DNA of 64,000 nt from JAJYKN01 sp035516155 (GTDB taxonomy: Bacteria; Nitrospirota; UBA9217), in contig DATJAP010000008.1 of the NCBI GenBank assembly GCA_035516155.1, positions 123,541 to 187,540 on the forward strand, given 5' to 3'. The notes below the pieces were generated by a model. That model did not search any database, was not told the origin of the DNA, and saw nothing but the letters and a program-made list of their open reading frames with translations. This document shows positions 27,705 through 37,104 of this stretch, one piece after another (positions within the stretch are counted from its first letter, which is position 1; each line of letters begins with the position of its first letter). Position numbers and translations under genes: made by a program.

Positions 27705-28936
27705 CGAATCAAATGTTGAAGAGGGTCGTGATAACCGGACTGGGCGCGGTAACCCCCTTCGGCAACGGAATAGCCGCGCTCATGAAGGGACTCGAAGAAG
27801 GACGAAGCGCCGTGCGGCGCATGGAGAGGTGGGAAGAGTATACCGGTCTCCGCAGTCTCGTCGGGGCGCCCGTGGAAATGCGGGAAGAGAAGCGCATTCC
27901 CCGCCAGAAGCGGCGGTCCATGGGTCGTATGAGCATTTTTGCGGCACAGGCCGCCGACGAAGCGATTGCCGATGCCGGCATTACGCTGGAACAGGAAAAT
28001 CGGTGGCGCATGGGGTGCGTTATCGGATCGACCATGGGCAGCGCAAAGAGCATCAATGATGCTTTCGAGATCATGCTGCCCCATAAGGACTTGAGCCGGT
28101 TGAACTCGACCATGTTCTTCCAGTGCATGTCCCACACCGCGGCGGCGAATGTGGCCCAGTACCTGGGCATCAATGGGTCCATCATGGCTCCTGCCGCGGC
28201 CTGCGCATCGGCTCTCCACGCCATCGGCGTCGGATACGATCTGATCAGGCTCGGCAGGCAGGATGTGCTGCTCTGCGGTGGAGCTGAGGAACTTCACCCC
28301 ACGGTGACGGGGTCATTCGACATCCTCTATGCAACGTCGGCGGGTTACAACGACAGGCCACAGCAAACGCCGAGACCGTTTGACAAGGACCGCGATGGGC
28401 TGGTCTGCGGCGAAGGGAGCGGCATTCTGGTGCTGGAAGAATACGAGCGCGCTGTCAGACGAAAAGTGAGGGTTTACGCCGAGATTACGGGTTACAGTAC
28501 GACGGCAAACGGTCTCCATGTGAGCCAGTCGAACAGGGAGTCAATGGTCATCTGCATGCGCGAGGCACTCGGTGATGCCGGCCTGAAACGGAGCGATATT
28601 GACTATATCAACGCCCATGCCACGGCCACGGTCCAGGGCGATCAGGAAGAGGCCGAGGCCATCGGTGAACTCTTCGGTTACTCCGCTCCGGTCAGCAGCT
28701 TGAAAGGATATATTGGTCACACGCTGGGAGCTTCCGGCGCCATCGAACTGGAGGCATCCCTCAAAATGATGGAACAGGGCGTGATCTACCCGACGCACAA
28801 TCTCGAAACAGTGAGCCCAGACTGCATGGGTATCAATCACGTGTTCACGCCGGTCAAAAAAGAAATCAGGAACCTCCTGAAGAACGGTTTCGCCTTCGGC
28901 GGGATTAATGCGGCGCTGGTGTGCAGGAAAGTCTGA
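27701..28936 (+). CDS. Beta-ketoacyl-ACP synthase II-like (KS1)
   Basis: 411 residues, full length for FabF. The nucleophile is Cys168 in AAACASALHAIG; the two catalytic histidines are His306 in NAHATATVQGD and His340 in YIGHTLGASG. HATAT replaces the common HGTGT but keeps the His. It condenses malonyl-ACP with the growing chain. It overlaps the flavoprotein by 4 bp, and an ACP follows after about 180 bp with no gene in between. Confidence 0.9.
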   Translation: MTNQMLKRVVITGLGAVTPFGNGIAALMKGLEEGRSAVRRMERWEEYTGLRSLVGAPVEMREEKRIPRQKRRSMGRMSIFAAQAADEAIADAGITLEQENRWRMGCVIGSTMGSAKSINDAFEIMLPHKDLSRLNSTMFFQCMSHTAAANVAQYLGINGSIMAPAAACASALHAIGVGYDLIRLGRQDVLLCGGAEELHPTVTGSFDILYATSAGYNDRPQQTPRPFDKDRDGLVCGEGSGILVLEEYERAVRRKVRVYAEITGYSTTANGLHVSQSNRESMVICMREALGDAGLKRSDIDYINAHATATVQGDQEEAEAIGELFGYSAPVSSLKGYIGHTLGASGAIELEASLKMMEQGVIYPTHNLETVSPDCMGINHVFTPVKKEIRNLLKNGFAFGGINAALVCRKV

Positions 28937-29118
28937 TGCTAGGGGGCAAAAGAACAAGAATCAAAATCGGCGCGGACGCAATAATCTGTCTTTCCAACAT
29001 GCCCGGTATCGGAAAGGCACCTGGTCATCTGAAAACGAGTGGATCCAGTAAGCCGGAATGGCGTCAAACGCGAACAAAGAGATTTTTTGCAAACATATCA
29101 AATTTTCCGGAGGAATGA

Positions 29119-29385
29119 ATGACCGATCAGGAAATCATCGAGAAAACGAATACGGTCTTCGAGAAGTCCTTTGAGATCGAGAAGGAACGGCTCGTGCCGC
29201 AGGCGCATATCTTTACCGATCTCGGCCTCGACAGCCTCGACATCGTGGACCTGATCGTCGCGCTTCAGAACAGCTTCGGCGTCAAGATCAGAAATGAGGA
29301 AAAAGTCAGGGAGATCAGGACACTTCAGGACATTTATGAATTCATTGCATCCCTCAAGGGCGAGGAAAGCAAAAAGAGCTCGTGA
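29119..29385 (+). CDS. Acyl carrier protein (ACP1)
   Basis: 88 residues. The phosphopantetheine site is DLGLDSLDIVDL, with Ser in DSLD at about residue 39. It is acidic and helical as expected. GGAGG lies just upstream of the ATG. It carries the chain on a thioester for the neighbouring ketosynthases. One of three ACPs in the cluster, each with a different context. Confidence 0.92.
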   Translation: MTDQEIIEKTNTVFEKSFEIEKERLVPQAHIFTDLGLDSLDIVDLIVALQNSFGVKIRNEEKVREIRTLQDIYEFIASLKGEESKKSS

Positions 29386-29387
29386 CA

Positions 29388-30161
29388 ATGCCGGCTCGAC
29401 TGAAACTGTATCTTCTGAACCTGTATTTTTATATGCTTTTCCTGCTGGCATCAGCAATTGCGATACTGGTGCTGACGCTCGGCGTGGCTTGCACACGACC
29501 GTTTTCTTCGCACCGGCGGACCATGAAGCGATTCCGCCGAGCCATAAGCTGGTATGGGAAGCTGATTACGGCGCTGCCCTGGCCGTTCATTAAGCTCCGG
29601 TACGAGGACCATGCGAAGAACAACGCCGGTGAACCTTATATTTTCGTATGCAACCACCGGTCGGCTTCTGACGCATTCCTGATGTGTGTGTTGCCCCATG
29701 AATGCGTGCAGATCGTGAATGTATGGCCTTTTCGAATTCCCGTGATTGGCATGTATGCGAAACTTTCGGGATACCTGAATATCAGGATGATGTCTCACGA
29801 GGAATTCATCGAGACAGCTGGCACGTTATTGAACCAGGGGGTCTCCATCATCTTTTTCCCCGAAGGGACGAGGTCAGCAAGCCGGCAAATGGGGAGTTTT
29901 CACAGCGCCGCTTTCAGACTCGCGCTCGATACCAAGGCGGCCGTGGTGCCGCTTTGCATTTCGGGGAATGAAAATATTCCACCCAAGGGTTCGATGATGC
30001 TCCGGCCCGGGACTATCAGGGTGAGAAGACTCTCTGCCATCACCTGGAATGAATACAAGGACCTGAACGCCTATGCGTTCAAGAATCAGGTGTGGAACAT
30101 TATCGACCGGGAACTGGTAAAAATGGAAGGTCAACGTGGGGAAACAGCAGACGGCAGATAG
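29388..30161 (+). CDS. PlsC-type lysophospholipid acyltransferase
   Basis: About 257 residues. A membrane segment (about 10-35) precedes the LPLAT motifs: NHRSASD (the HX4D catalytic dyad) near residue 87 and FFPEGTRS near residue 157. It transfers an acyl chain, probably from ACP1, to a glycerol- or sugar-phosphate acceptor at the inner membrane. The ATG at 29388 is chosen; GTG 29382, overlapping the ACP stop, is an alternative. Confidence 0.85.
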   Translation: MPARLKLYLLNLYFYMLFLLASAIAILVLTLGVACTRPFSSHRRTMKRFRRAISWYGKLITALPWPFIKLRYEDHAKNNAGEPYIFVCNHRSASDAFLMCVLPHECVQIVNVWPFRIPVIGMYAKLSGYLNIRMMSHEEFIETAGTLLNQGVSIIFFPEGTRSASRQMGSFHSAAFRLALDTKAAVVPLCISGNENIPPKGSMMLRPGTIRVRRLSAITWNEYKDLNAYAFKNQVWNIIDRELVKMEGQRGETADGR

Positions 30162-30212
30162 GAATTGGGAGATAGGAGTCAGGAGTTAGAAAATCTTTGC
30201 ACGATTGCACCG

Positions 30213-31526
30213 ATGATCAATATGATCGAATTCGACCGAAATAGAAAGCTAGAATTCTTAAGTCCCGGCGAGATACGGAAAGTGCAGGAAGGCTTGCTGC
30301 GCAAACACCTGCATCATCTGGCGTCATCTTCGCCTTTTTATCGGGACCTCTTCCGAACAAAAGGCGTGGATGTCAGCGGCGTGACCCTCGACAGCCTCCA
30401 GAAGCTGCCGCTCACCGATAAGAGCATGCTGAGCGAGCACAACGACGATTTCCTCGCCGTACCGCGAGCGCAGGTTGTGGACATCGTTCTTTCCTCGGGG
30501 ACCACGGGAAGACCGACGGTAATGATGTATACGGAGAATGATCTCCGCCGTTTGGCGTACAATGAGGAAATCTCGTTTGCCGGCTGCGGTGTGACGCGGG
30601 AGGATGTTGTGCTGCTGACCTGCACGCTGGACCGTTGTTTCATCGCGGGACTGGCATATTTCTCGGGCGTCCGAAGCCTTGGCGCGGCCGCGATTAGGAA
30701 TGGACTTTCCAGCTTTGAAAGCCATCTGGAAATCATCAAGAGAATGAAGCCGACAGTGCTGGTTGGCGTACCCACGTTCCTGGTCAAGCTGGGCCAATTC
30801 ATCCGGGTCCAGGACATCGACCCTGCCTCGGTCGGCGTGGGAAAGCTGATCTGCATCGGAGAGCCCATCCGCGACCGGGACCTGGAGTTTCTGAGAATAG
30901 GAGCAGACCTCGAGGCCGTCTGGGGAGCCAGTCTCTATTCAACGTACGCATCTTCGGAGACCATTACGAGCTTTTGCGAGTGCACTGCCCAGAAGGGAGG
31001 GCACCTGCACCCCGAGCTGGGGATTGTGGAAATCGTGAACGAGGCGGGTGCGCTCCTTCCGGCAGGGGGTGTTGGAGAGGTGGTCATGACGCCCCTGTCC
31101 ATAGAAGCTATGCCGCTGCTTCGGTTCAGGACGGGGGACATGAGCTTTCTTATGCATGAACCTTGCTCATGCGGAAGAAACTCGTCCCGCCTGGGCCCGA
31201 TTCTCGGCAGAAAAAAACAGATGATCAAGTTCCGGGGAACGACGCTGTACCCGAACTCGATTTATACGGTACTTGATTCGTTTCCGGAAGTCGGTGAATA
31301 CTATGTCAGCGCATCGAGCGACTATGACCTGTCCGATGTGGTGACGGTCCATGTTGCGCTCAAGGACGCATCCTGTACAGCGGAGATGATCATGGACAAG
31401 CTTCAGGCCCATCTGCGGGTGCGACCCGAGGTGGTCATCGCCGACGAGGAAACCGTAAAAAAACAAGTCTATTCCGGAAATCCCCGGAAATTAATCCGAT
31501 TCATCGATACGAGAAAGAGCCTATGA
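30213..31526 (+). CDS. AMP-forming ligase, phenylacetate-CoA-ligase-like
   Basis: About 437 residues, the short PaaK-type form. The P-loop-like motif LSSGTTGRPTVMMY is at about residue 90; a YASSE-type aromatic-acid segment (YSTYASSETITSFCE) and FRTGDMSF, the adenylate-binding aspartate region, follow. It activates a carboxylic acid with ATP and passes it to CoA or to an ACP. Its likely job is to load the starter unit; an aromatic acid is suggested by the PaaK resemblance only. The frame extends upstream to TTG 30165; ATG 30213 or 30222 is more likely. Confidence 0.8.
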   Translation: MINMIEFDRNRKLEFLSPGEIRKVQEGLLRKHLHHLASSSPFYRDLFRTKGVDVSGVTLDSLQKLPLTDKSMLSEHNDDFLAVPRAQVVDIVLSSGTTGRPTVMMYTENDLRRLAYNEEISFAGCGVTREDVVLLTCTLDRCFIAGLAYFSGVRSLGAAAIRNGLSSFESHLEIIKRMKPTVLVGVPTFLVKLGQFIRVQDIDPASVGVGKLICIGEPIRDRDLEFLRIGADLEAVWGASLYSTYASSETITSFCECTAQKGGHLHPELGIVEIVNEAGALLPAGGVGEVVMTPLSIEAMPLLRFRTGDMSFLMHEPCSCGRNSSRLGPILGRKKQMIKFRGTTLYPNSIYTVLDSFPEVGEYYVSASSDYDLSDVVTVHVALKDASCTAEMIMDKLQAHLRVRPEVVIADEETVKKQVYSGNPRKLIRFIDTRKSL

Positions 31527-33010
31527 ATACCTGTCAGACGCAGATCTACGGTGCGGAATTTTCCAATGAAGAGATCGCCGAGGCGGTCCAGAGCGGCAAA
31601 CTGCTTTCCATGGAAATCGAGTTCAACAGCATCTGTAATTTCCGCTGTGTATACTGCTACGCCGCGGAAAACGGACAGCGGCGGAACGAACTGACGGTTG
31701 AACAGTTCCAGGACGTGATCACGCAGGCAAAGGAGCTGGGGGCGCGTAAAATCATCGTTCTCGGAGGCGAGCCCATGCTCTATCCCCCGATTCTGGACAT
31801 GCTGCGGTTTATCAGGGGGCTCAATATGGATGTAGAACTTTTCACCAACGGTTCAGGCATCACGACCGAAATGGCACAGACGCTCTATGACATGCGCGTG
31901 CGTGTCGTGCTCAAGATGAACACGTTCGATGAGAAGCTCCAGGACACGCTTTCGGGCAGAAAAGGCGCATATGATCAGATTCACCGGGCCTTTGACAACC
32001 TGAAACGGGCGGGCTATCCATCTGCGGACCGCTTCATGGGAGTGAGCACCGTCATCTGCCGGCAAAACATCGACGAGCTTCCCAGACTATGGGAATGGCT
32101 CCGGGACCAGAACATCGCCCCCTATTTCGAGATGATTACTCCCCAAGGGGGTGCCAGGGACAATAGTGCGCTCGACATCAATACAAAAGAGGCCGAGGAA
32201 TTCTTCCACAGGATTGCCGAGCTCGACCGGACGAAATACGGCCACCACTGGGTGCCGAGGCCGCCGCTGGTGGGGGGGATTTGCCTGCGCCATCAGTTTT
32301 CCTGCGCCGTCAGTTCCGATGGCTTTGTCCAGCCCTGTGTCGGCGTCACGATTCCGATCGGGAATGTGCGGGAGAAAAAACTTGCTGATATCCTGAGAGA
32401 CAGTGAGGTCGTCTCGGATCTGAAAAGCTACAGGAGCATGATAAAGGGCCCCTGCGGCGACTGCGACCATGTGAGCGAATGCTACGGCTGCAGGGGGGCC
32501 GCCTACCAGCTGACCGGCGATTACCTTGCCTCTGACCCGCTTTGCTGGAGGAACCTCGATAAAAAAGACGATATTGTCTACCTCCCCGTGGATGCAGGGC
32601 TGCTCGTTCCCCACAAGCCGCCGATGCTGCTCATTGACCGCCTGCTGGAAATGAAAGAGCGATCGTCCTTGTCGGAAATGACGGTAAAGGCCGACACGAT
32701 CTTTGTCGGAGAAGACAACAAGCTTGACGATGCATCGTACCCCGAGATCCTGTCCCAAGCCATTGCTGCCCAGGAAGGATTCCGGAGGCTCGGATGCAGG
32801 GATTTCCAGCCAGCAGGGTTACTGCTGGGCATGAAGAACATGGAAATCATGGGATCAGCCGGAGTCGGGGATACGCTTCAAATCTTCGTGCAAAAAGTCG
32901 CCAGGTTTGGAGACTTCGGCATCATTCAGGGCGAGGTCCGGAAAGGCGGGGATGTGATCGCACGCGGAGAATTGAAAGTCTACCACAGCGATGGAAAGGT
33001 GGTTGCATGA
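31523..33010 (+). CDS. Radical SAM-SPASM protein fused to an ApeP/FabZ-like hotdog dehydratase
   Basis: 495 residues with two halves. Residues 1-350 form a radical SAM enzyme: the cluster cysteines are Cys38, Cys42 and Cys45 in ICNFRCVYC, and a SPASM-type tail follows with clustered cysteines (FSCAVSSDGFVQPC, CGDCDHVSECYGC, DPLCWR). Residues 355-495 form a hotdog domain opening LVPHKPPMLLIDRLLEM with His364, as in ApeP/FabZ-type 3-hydroxyacyl-ACP dehydratases, and a conserved Glu in YPEILSQAIAAQEG. No stop or frameshift separates the halves. I know of neither domain commonly fused to the other. A radical reaction on the acyl-ACP that the dehydratase domain holds or dehydrates is an inference. 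The start overlaps the ligase stop. Confidence 0.85.
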   Translation: MNTCQTQIYGAEFSNEEIAEAVQSGKLLSMEIEFNSICNFRCVYCYAAENGQRRNELTVEQFQDVITQAKELGARKIIVLGGEPMLYPPILDMLRFIRGLNMDVELFTNGSGITTEMAQTLYDMRVRVVLKMNTFDEKLQDTLSGRKGAYDQIHRAFDNLKRAGYPSADRFMGVSTVICRQNIDELPRLWEWLRDQNIAPYFEMITPQGGARDNSALDINTKEAEEFFHRIAELDRTKYGHHWVPRPPLVGGICLRHQFSCAVSSDGFVQPCVGVTIPIGNVREKKLADILRDSEVVSDLKSYRSMIKGPCGDCDHVSECYGCRGAAYQLTGDYLASDPLCWRNLDKKDDIVYLPVDAGLLVPHKPPMLLIDRLLEMKERSSLSEMTVKADTIFVGEDNKLDDASYPEILSQAIAAQEGFRRLGCRDFQPAGLLLGMKNMEIMGSAGVGDTLQIFVQKVARFGDFGIIQGEVRKGGDVIARGELKVYHSDGKVVA

Positions 33011-33678
33011 TGGCAGGAAAGTTAATCAGGAGCATTGCCGCAGTCCTGCTGGCAGTCCTCTTGGCAGGTCCTGTTTTTGCTGGCGAAAATTCTGACGGCG
33101 GAACAGAAAACCTTGTAGCGTTCCTGAACACCCTGGGAAAAAAGGTCTCTGATTTTAAAACCCTAAAGACCGATTTTACCCAGGAGAAGGAAATGGCCAT
33201 GTTCAAGGATAAGCTCGTCCTCAAAGGCCGGATTTATCTTGAGAAGCCGAATAAAGTGGCTTGGCATGTCGATTCGCCTCTCTGTTATTCCGTACTGATC
33301 ACCGATAAACTAATCCGCCAATGGGACGAGGATACCAACCAGGTTCAGGAGATATCCCTGACGAAAAACCCTATTTTTCAGAACGTCCTGAACCAACTCA
33401 CGGTTTGGTTCTCCGGAGACTACAGCTCGCTTATCGAAGTTAATGCCGTTCGCGTCGTCAAGCGCGATCCGTTGGAGATCGAATTTTCCCCACTGGAAAA
33501 GAACATCACCAGAAAAATTATCAAGAGCATCACCATCACGTTCCGTGAAGACCAGAAATATCTCGAGCAGATCCGGATCCGCGAACTGAGCGGTGACATT
33601 ACGACCATTCATTTCACCAATACCCGTTTGAATGCCCCTCTCGATAAAAGCGATTTCGAGGTAAAAGGGCATGTTTGA
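33007..33678 (+). CDS. LolA-like outer-membrane lipoprotein carrier protein
   Basis: 223 residues with a signal peptide (hydrophobic 8-23, cleavage after VFAG). The mature part has the LolA beginning (FKTLKTDFTQEKEM) and beta-rich pattern (KGRIYLEKPNKVAWHV). In aryl polyene clusters a LolA homologue (ApeL-like) accompanies the MMPL exporter and is thought to carry the lipid across the periplasm. It overlaps the genes on both sides (4 bp and 8 bp). Confidence 0.85.
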   Translation: MMAGKLIRSIAAVLLAVLLAGPVFAGENSDGGTENLVAFLNTLGKKVSDFKTLKTDFTQEKEMAMFKDKLVLKGRIYLEKPNKVAWHVDSPLCYSVLITDKLIRQWDEDTNQVQEISLTKNPIFQNVLNQLTVWFSGDYSSLIEVNAVRVVKRDPLEIEFSPLEKNITRKIIKSITITFREDQKYLEQIRIRELSGDITTIHFTNTRLNAPLDKSDFEVKGHV

Positions 33679-36061
33679 CCGGCTCTTTGCCTTCCTTTTT
33701 CAGTTGGTCCACAATCAGAAGAGACTAGTGCTCGGGTCCGTCCTCGTTCTTATGATTGCCGCGGGAATCGGCCTGTTCTTCATACACTACGAGGGCAATA
33801 TCGACCTGATGCTGCCACCGGATCCGGAAATCAGCAGGAGCATGAATTTTCTTCGTGATTCCAGCCTGTCGGATAAAATCGTAGTTTCCCTGGCTCTGAC
33901 TGATCCCACCAAAAGCAAGAAGGACCTCTTTCTCGCGGCCGACAAACTTGCCGCATCGCTCAAGCCGCCGCTTTTTACGAAGGTCTTCTCGGGTTTTTCC
34001 GTGTCAGACGTGATGGAGGAATTCTCCCTTCTCCAGTATGCCCCCCAAGTCCTGGGCAAAGAGGACCTTGATTCGATCGATAAGGACATTACCGCTCCCC
34101 GGGTGTCTGAGAAACTCGGCGCCATTTACCGGCAGTCGCTCCGGCCTGAAAGCATCTTTACAGCGTCGCTCTCCCGGACCGACCCGCTCAGCATCAAAAT
34201 GCTTATCCTTGCCAAGCTGCGAGCGCTTCCCGCTTCGATGGGATACGACGTCGCCATTGAGGATGGGCACTTTATCAGTCGCGACGGCCGTCATGCAATG
34301 CTTATCCTGCAGACGCCGGTCCCGGTTATGGACGGCCAGCAAAGCAAAGAGCTCGTCGCAGCACTGGACAACAGACTTCATGAACTCCCCGGATACGTAA
34401 AAGCCGATGTGGTCGGCGGTTATTTACATACGGTAAGTAACGAACGGGTGATGAAGCGGGACATCAAGGTCGCATCGGCCATTGCGTCCATAGCGTTCCT
34501 CCTGCTTTTCATCATCGTCTTCCGGGATGCGCGGGCGCTCTTCGTGTTTGTCATTCCCCTGATAGCCGTGGCCTGGGCCGTCATCATCGCAACGGGCATG
34601 GAAGGAAAGCTGTCGTACCTCGTGATCGGCTTCGGTACCGCCATAGCAGGCATATCGATCGATTACGGGCTCCTCGTGTATATCGCCATGAAGCGTGGAG
34701 CCGATGCCGCGCAGACCGTGAAGCTGGCGAAGCTGGTGAGCATCGACGCGGTCACAACGATGTTCAGTTTTGCCGTGCTTTATTTATCCATGATTCGCGG
34801 GTACCACCAGCTGGCCTTGTTTTCGGTTCTCTGCGTGGCCATCTGCCTTATAATTTCCCTGTTCGTACTACCCTTGATATTGTCGTGGAGGCAATATGCG
34901 ATTGCACCCGATCCTACCATCGGTGACCGTCTCAAATCGTTCCGCTGGCCAACGAAGCTGAGTGTCGTCATCTGGGCTCTGCTTACGCTGGGCGCATTCG
35001 TGCTTTCCTTTTCGATCCGATTTGACAGCGATGTAAAAAAATTGGATGGAAGTGAGCCGGCAGTGCTTCAGGCGGAGCAGCGGTTCCACGAAGTGTGGGG
35101 CGGGAACACCAATCAGGCCATCCTGGTAGTGCAGGGAGCAACCTACGAAGAGGCAATGGAAAAGAACGATGTCGTTTACCGTGAGGCCGCCAGGGCCATT
35201 GGAGCCGGGAACATTTCCAGTCTTGCTTTGTTCTGGCCCGCTGAAAAGACGCGAAAATACAACAGCGAACAGTGGGACCGGTTTTGGAGAGCGGGAAGGG
35301 AAAAAAAGCTGAAACGGCTGATCAACGGGGCATCATCGGTCTACGGGTTTTCAGACCAGGCGTTTACGCCGTTTTTCGACGGTTTATACCGGCATGATGC
35401 TCATGAAGAAAATCCGAACGGCGTCATTGCCCGGTTGCAGGAACGGTTCGTGCTCAGGAAAGATGATTCAGTCAGCATCCTTTCCTTTTTCCCTGACGAG
35501 CAAAAGCCTGTTGAAGCCCTGAAGGACATAGCGGATAAACATAGGGGCACTTTTATTGTTTCCGGAAGAGCGATGTCTTCATCCATTTCCGATTTTACCT
35601 CAAAAGAAATGAGCATCCTGGCGCCGGCCGCAATCCTGTTCAACGTGATCCTGGCCTGGCTCTTCTTCAGGAATTGGACGGAAACATTTATATCGCTCGT
35701 CCCCGTGCTTACCGGCGTTGTCTGGCTGACCGGGATCATGGCGCTCTTTAAGATGCCGCTCAATGTGGTCAATGTCGTAGCTGCTATCATAACAACCGGC
35801 GTCATTGTCGACTATGGCCTCGGGATGACCTATGAATACCGGTATAACCTGCGCACCGGCACGGTCGTGGCGGTCACGCTTTCCGCTGTTACCAACGTAA
35901 TCGGGGCGGGGGCCCTGCTTTTTGCCCGACATCCGGCGCTGCACTCTACGGCTGTGGCCATGGTCATCTGCATGGTGACGGGATACCTTTCTTCCATTAT
36001 CGTGATTCCGTCACTTTGCAGCATTCTGGGAGCGACGAAGAATGACGGTCATGTAAAATGA
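33671..36061 (+). CDS. MMPL/RND-family lipid exporter
   Basis: 796 residues. Twelve transmembrane segments are expected: one at the start (about 15-35), five at 265-415, one at about 430-450 and five at 650-785. Two large periplasmic loops lie between them, the RND/MMPL layout. The GXXXDY/IDYGL element occurs in both halves (AGISIDYGLLVYIAM and GVIVDYGLGMTYEY). It is the likely inner-membrane pump for the finished lipid, as ApeM is proposed to be. Flanked by LolA-like and DUF3261 genes with overlapping ends. Confidence 0.9.
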   Translation: MFDRLFAFLFQLVHNQKRLVLGSVLVLMIAAGIGLFFIHYEGNIDLMLPPDPEISRSMNFLRDSSLSDKIVVSLALTDPTKSKKDLFLAADKLAASLKPPLFTKVFSGFSVSDVMEEFSLLQYAPQVLGKEDLDSIDKDITAPRVSEKLGAIYRQSLRPESIFTASLSRTDPLSIKMLILAKLRALPASMGYDVAIEDGHFISRDGRHAMLILQTPVPVMDGQQSKELVAALDNRLHELPGYVKADVVGGYLHTVSNERVMKRDIKVASAIASIAFLLLFIIVFRDARALFVFVIPLIAVAWAVIIATGMEGKLSYLVIGFGTAIAGISIDYGLLVYIAMKRGADAAQTVKLAKLVSIDAVTTMFSFAVLYLSMIRGYHQLALFSVLCVAICLIISLFVLPLILSWRQYAIAPDPTIGDRLKSFRWPTKLSVVIWALLTLGAFVLSFSIRFDSDVKKLDGSEPAVLQAEQRFHEVWGGNTNQAILVVQGATYEEAMEKNDVVYREAARAIGAGNISSLALFWPAEKTRKYNSEQWDRFWRAGREKKLKRLINGASSVYGFSDQAFTPFFDGLYRHDAHEENPNGVIARLQERFVLRKDDSVSILSFFPDEQKPVEALKDIADKHRGTFIVSGRAMSSSISDFTSKEMSILAPAAILFNVILAWLFFRNWTETFISLVPVLTGVVWLTGIMALFKMPLNVVNVVAAIITTGVIVDYGLGMTYEYRYNLRTGTVVAVTLSAVTNVIGAGALLFARHPALHSTAVAMVICMVTGYLSSIIVIPSLCSILGATKNDGHVK

Positions 36062-36717
36062 GAACGCCAGCCTTGATCATACTCCTGCTTGTCGCAGGAT
36101 GCAGCGCTGTTCCTTTTCAAGAAACGGCCCGGGTACCAATGGCGCCGGAGGCGCCTCGAGGCGTTGTCGAGCACTTTCAAGAAAACATGCCGGACAGTTT
36201 CCAATTGCTCAATACTGTTGTTTTTGAGTATAATTGGCGTAAGTTTGTGGGCATCGGCTTCGTTGAAATCAACAGACGCGACGACCTGTTCAAGGTTGTG
36301 TGTCTTAACCCCATGGGTGTAAAATTATTCGAACTCGCAGGGAACCGGGATAGGATTGTTCCCGTCTACTCGATTGCGGCATTCAGCAAGTACGGCGATA
36401 TCGCTTCCGCGGTTGGCGCCGACATCAGGCGGATTTATTTCGATCTAATACCTGCCGCTGATGCAAGGGTCATGAGGAGAAAGTACAGCATCAGCTTCCG
36501 TCAAGCCTCAGGCGACGGAACGCTGGAGTATCTCTTCGCCGGAGAGCACGGCGACCTCGTCGAGAAGAATTATTACGACGGCAGCGGCCTCGCCTGGCGG
36601 GTGTCGTACTATGAGTACCGGGAGCAGAATGGCAAGAGGCTGCCCCAGGGAATTGTGCTGCTGAACTATCAGTACGGCTATCGGTTGATCGTACGGCAAA
36701 AGGAGTTCCATTCTTGA
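36058..36717 (+). CDS. DUF3261-type outer-membrane lipoprotein
   Basis: 219 residues with a lipoprotein signal: hydrophobic 5-13 and lipobox LVAGC with Cys16. The mature part is beta-rich (VGIGFVEINRRDDLFKVVCL shows the LolB-like repeat of strands; shortened VGIGFVEINRRDD). DUF3261 lipoproteins accompany LolA and MMPL genes in aryl polyene clusters (ApeN) and may receive the lipid at the outer membrane, like LolB. Overlaps the exporter stop by 4 bp and the next gene by 4 bp. Confidence 0.82.
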   Translation: MRTPALIILLLVAGCSAVPFQETARVPMAPEAPRGVVEHFQENMPDSFQLLNTVVFEYNWRKFVGIGFVEINRRDDLFKVVCLNPMGVKLFELAGNRDRIVPVYSIAAFSKYGDIASAVGADIRRIYFDLIPAADARVMRRKYSISFRQASGDGTLEYLFAGEHGDLVEKNYYDGSGLAWRVSYYEYREQNGKRLPQGIVLLNYQYGYRLIVRQKEFHS

Positions 36718-37103
36718 GATCAACCAGGAAAGAAATCGAACAATACCTGATGGACCTGGCTTCCGAGGGGCAGACGCTGACGTCGCGCTTTGTATTTCCC
36801 GAGGAATTCGTGGGGTTCCAGGGGCATTTCCCCGGGAAGAAGATCCTGCCCGGCGTATGCCAGATCCAATGCGCCCTCACGATGGTTGAAAAAGCGTACA
36901 AGAAGAACGTGATTCTGAAACAGATCACTCTTGCAAAGTACCTGGCTCCGGTATCGCCGGGGGAAGAAGTGAACGTTGTCTGCAGCATCTTGCCGGAGCA
37001 CGACGGTCAACTTATGGTGAAGGCGATCATATCGAAGAACAACACGAAAATTTCTGAGCTTAAACTCCAGGTCCGCTTCGCGGAAGAAGGCAGCGACTGC
37101 TAG
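36714..37103 (+). CDS. ApeI/FabA-FabZ-like hotdog dehydratase
   Basis: 129 residues, read from a TTG start whose TTGA overlaps the upstream stop. The motif FQGHFPGKKILPGVCQIQCAL is the FabA/FabZ active-site loop (His in GHFPG; shortened GHFPGKKILPGV). It should remove water from 3-hydroxyacyl-ACP. This is the second dehydratase in the cluster, besides the domain fused to the radical SAM enzyme, as ApeI and ApeP are paired in aryl polyene clusters. Confidence 0.85.
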   Translation: MRSTRKEIEQYLMDLASEGQTLTSRFVFPEEFVGFQGHFPGKKILPGVCQIQCALTMVEKAYKKNVILKQITLAKYLAPVSPGEEVNVVCSILPEHDGQLMVKAIISKNNTKISELKLQVRFAEEGSDC

Positions 37104-37104
37104 G

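Noticed and set aside
29382..29387. GTG start of the PlsC-like gene overlapping the ACP stop
   Set aside because: ATG 29388 is two codons on and equally placed; the GTG cannot be excluded but was not chosen.
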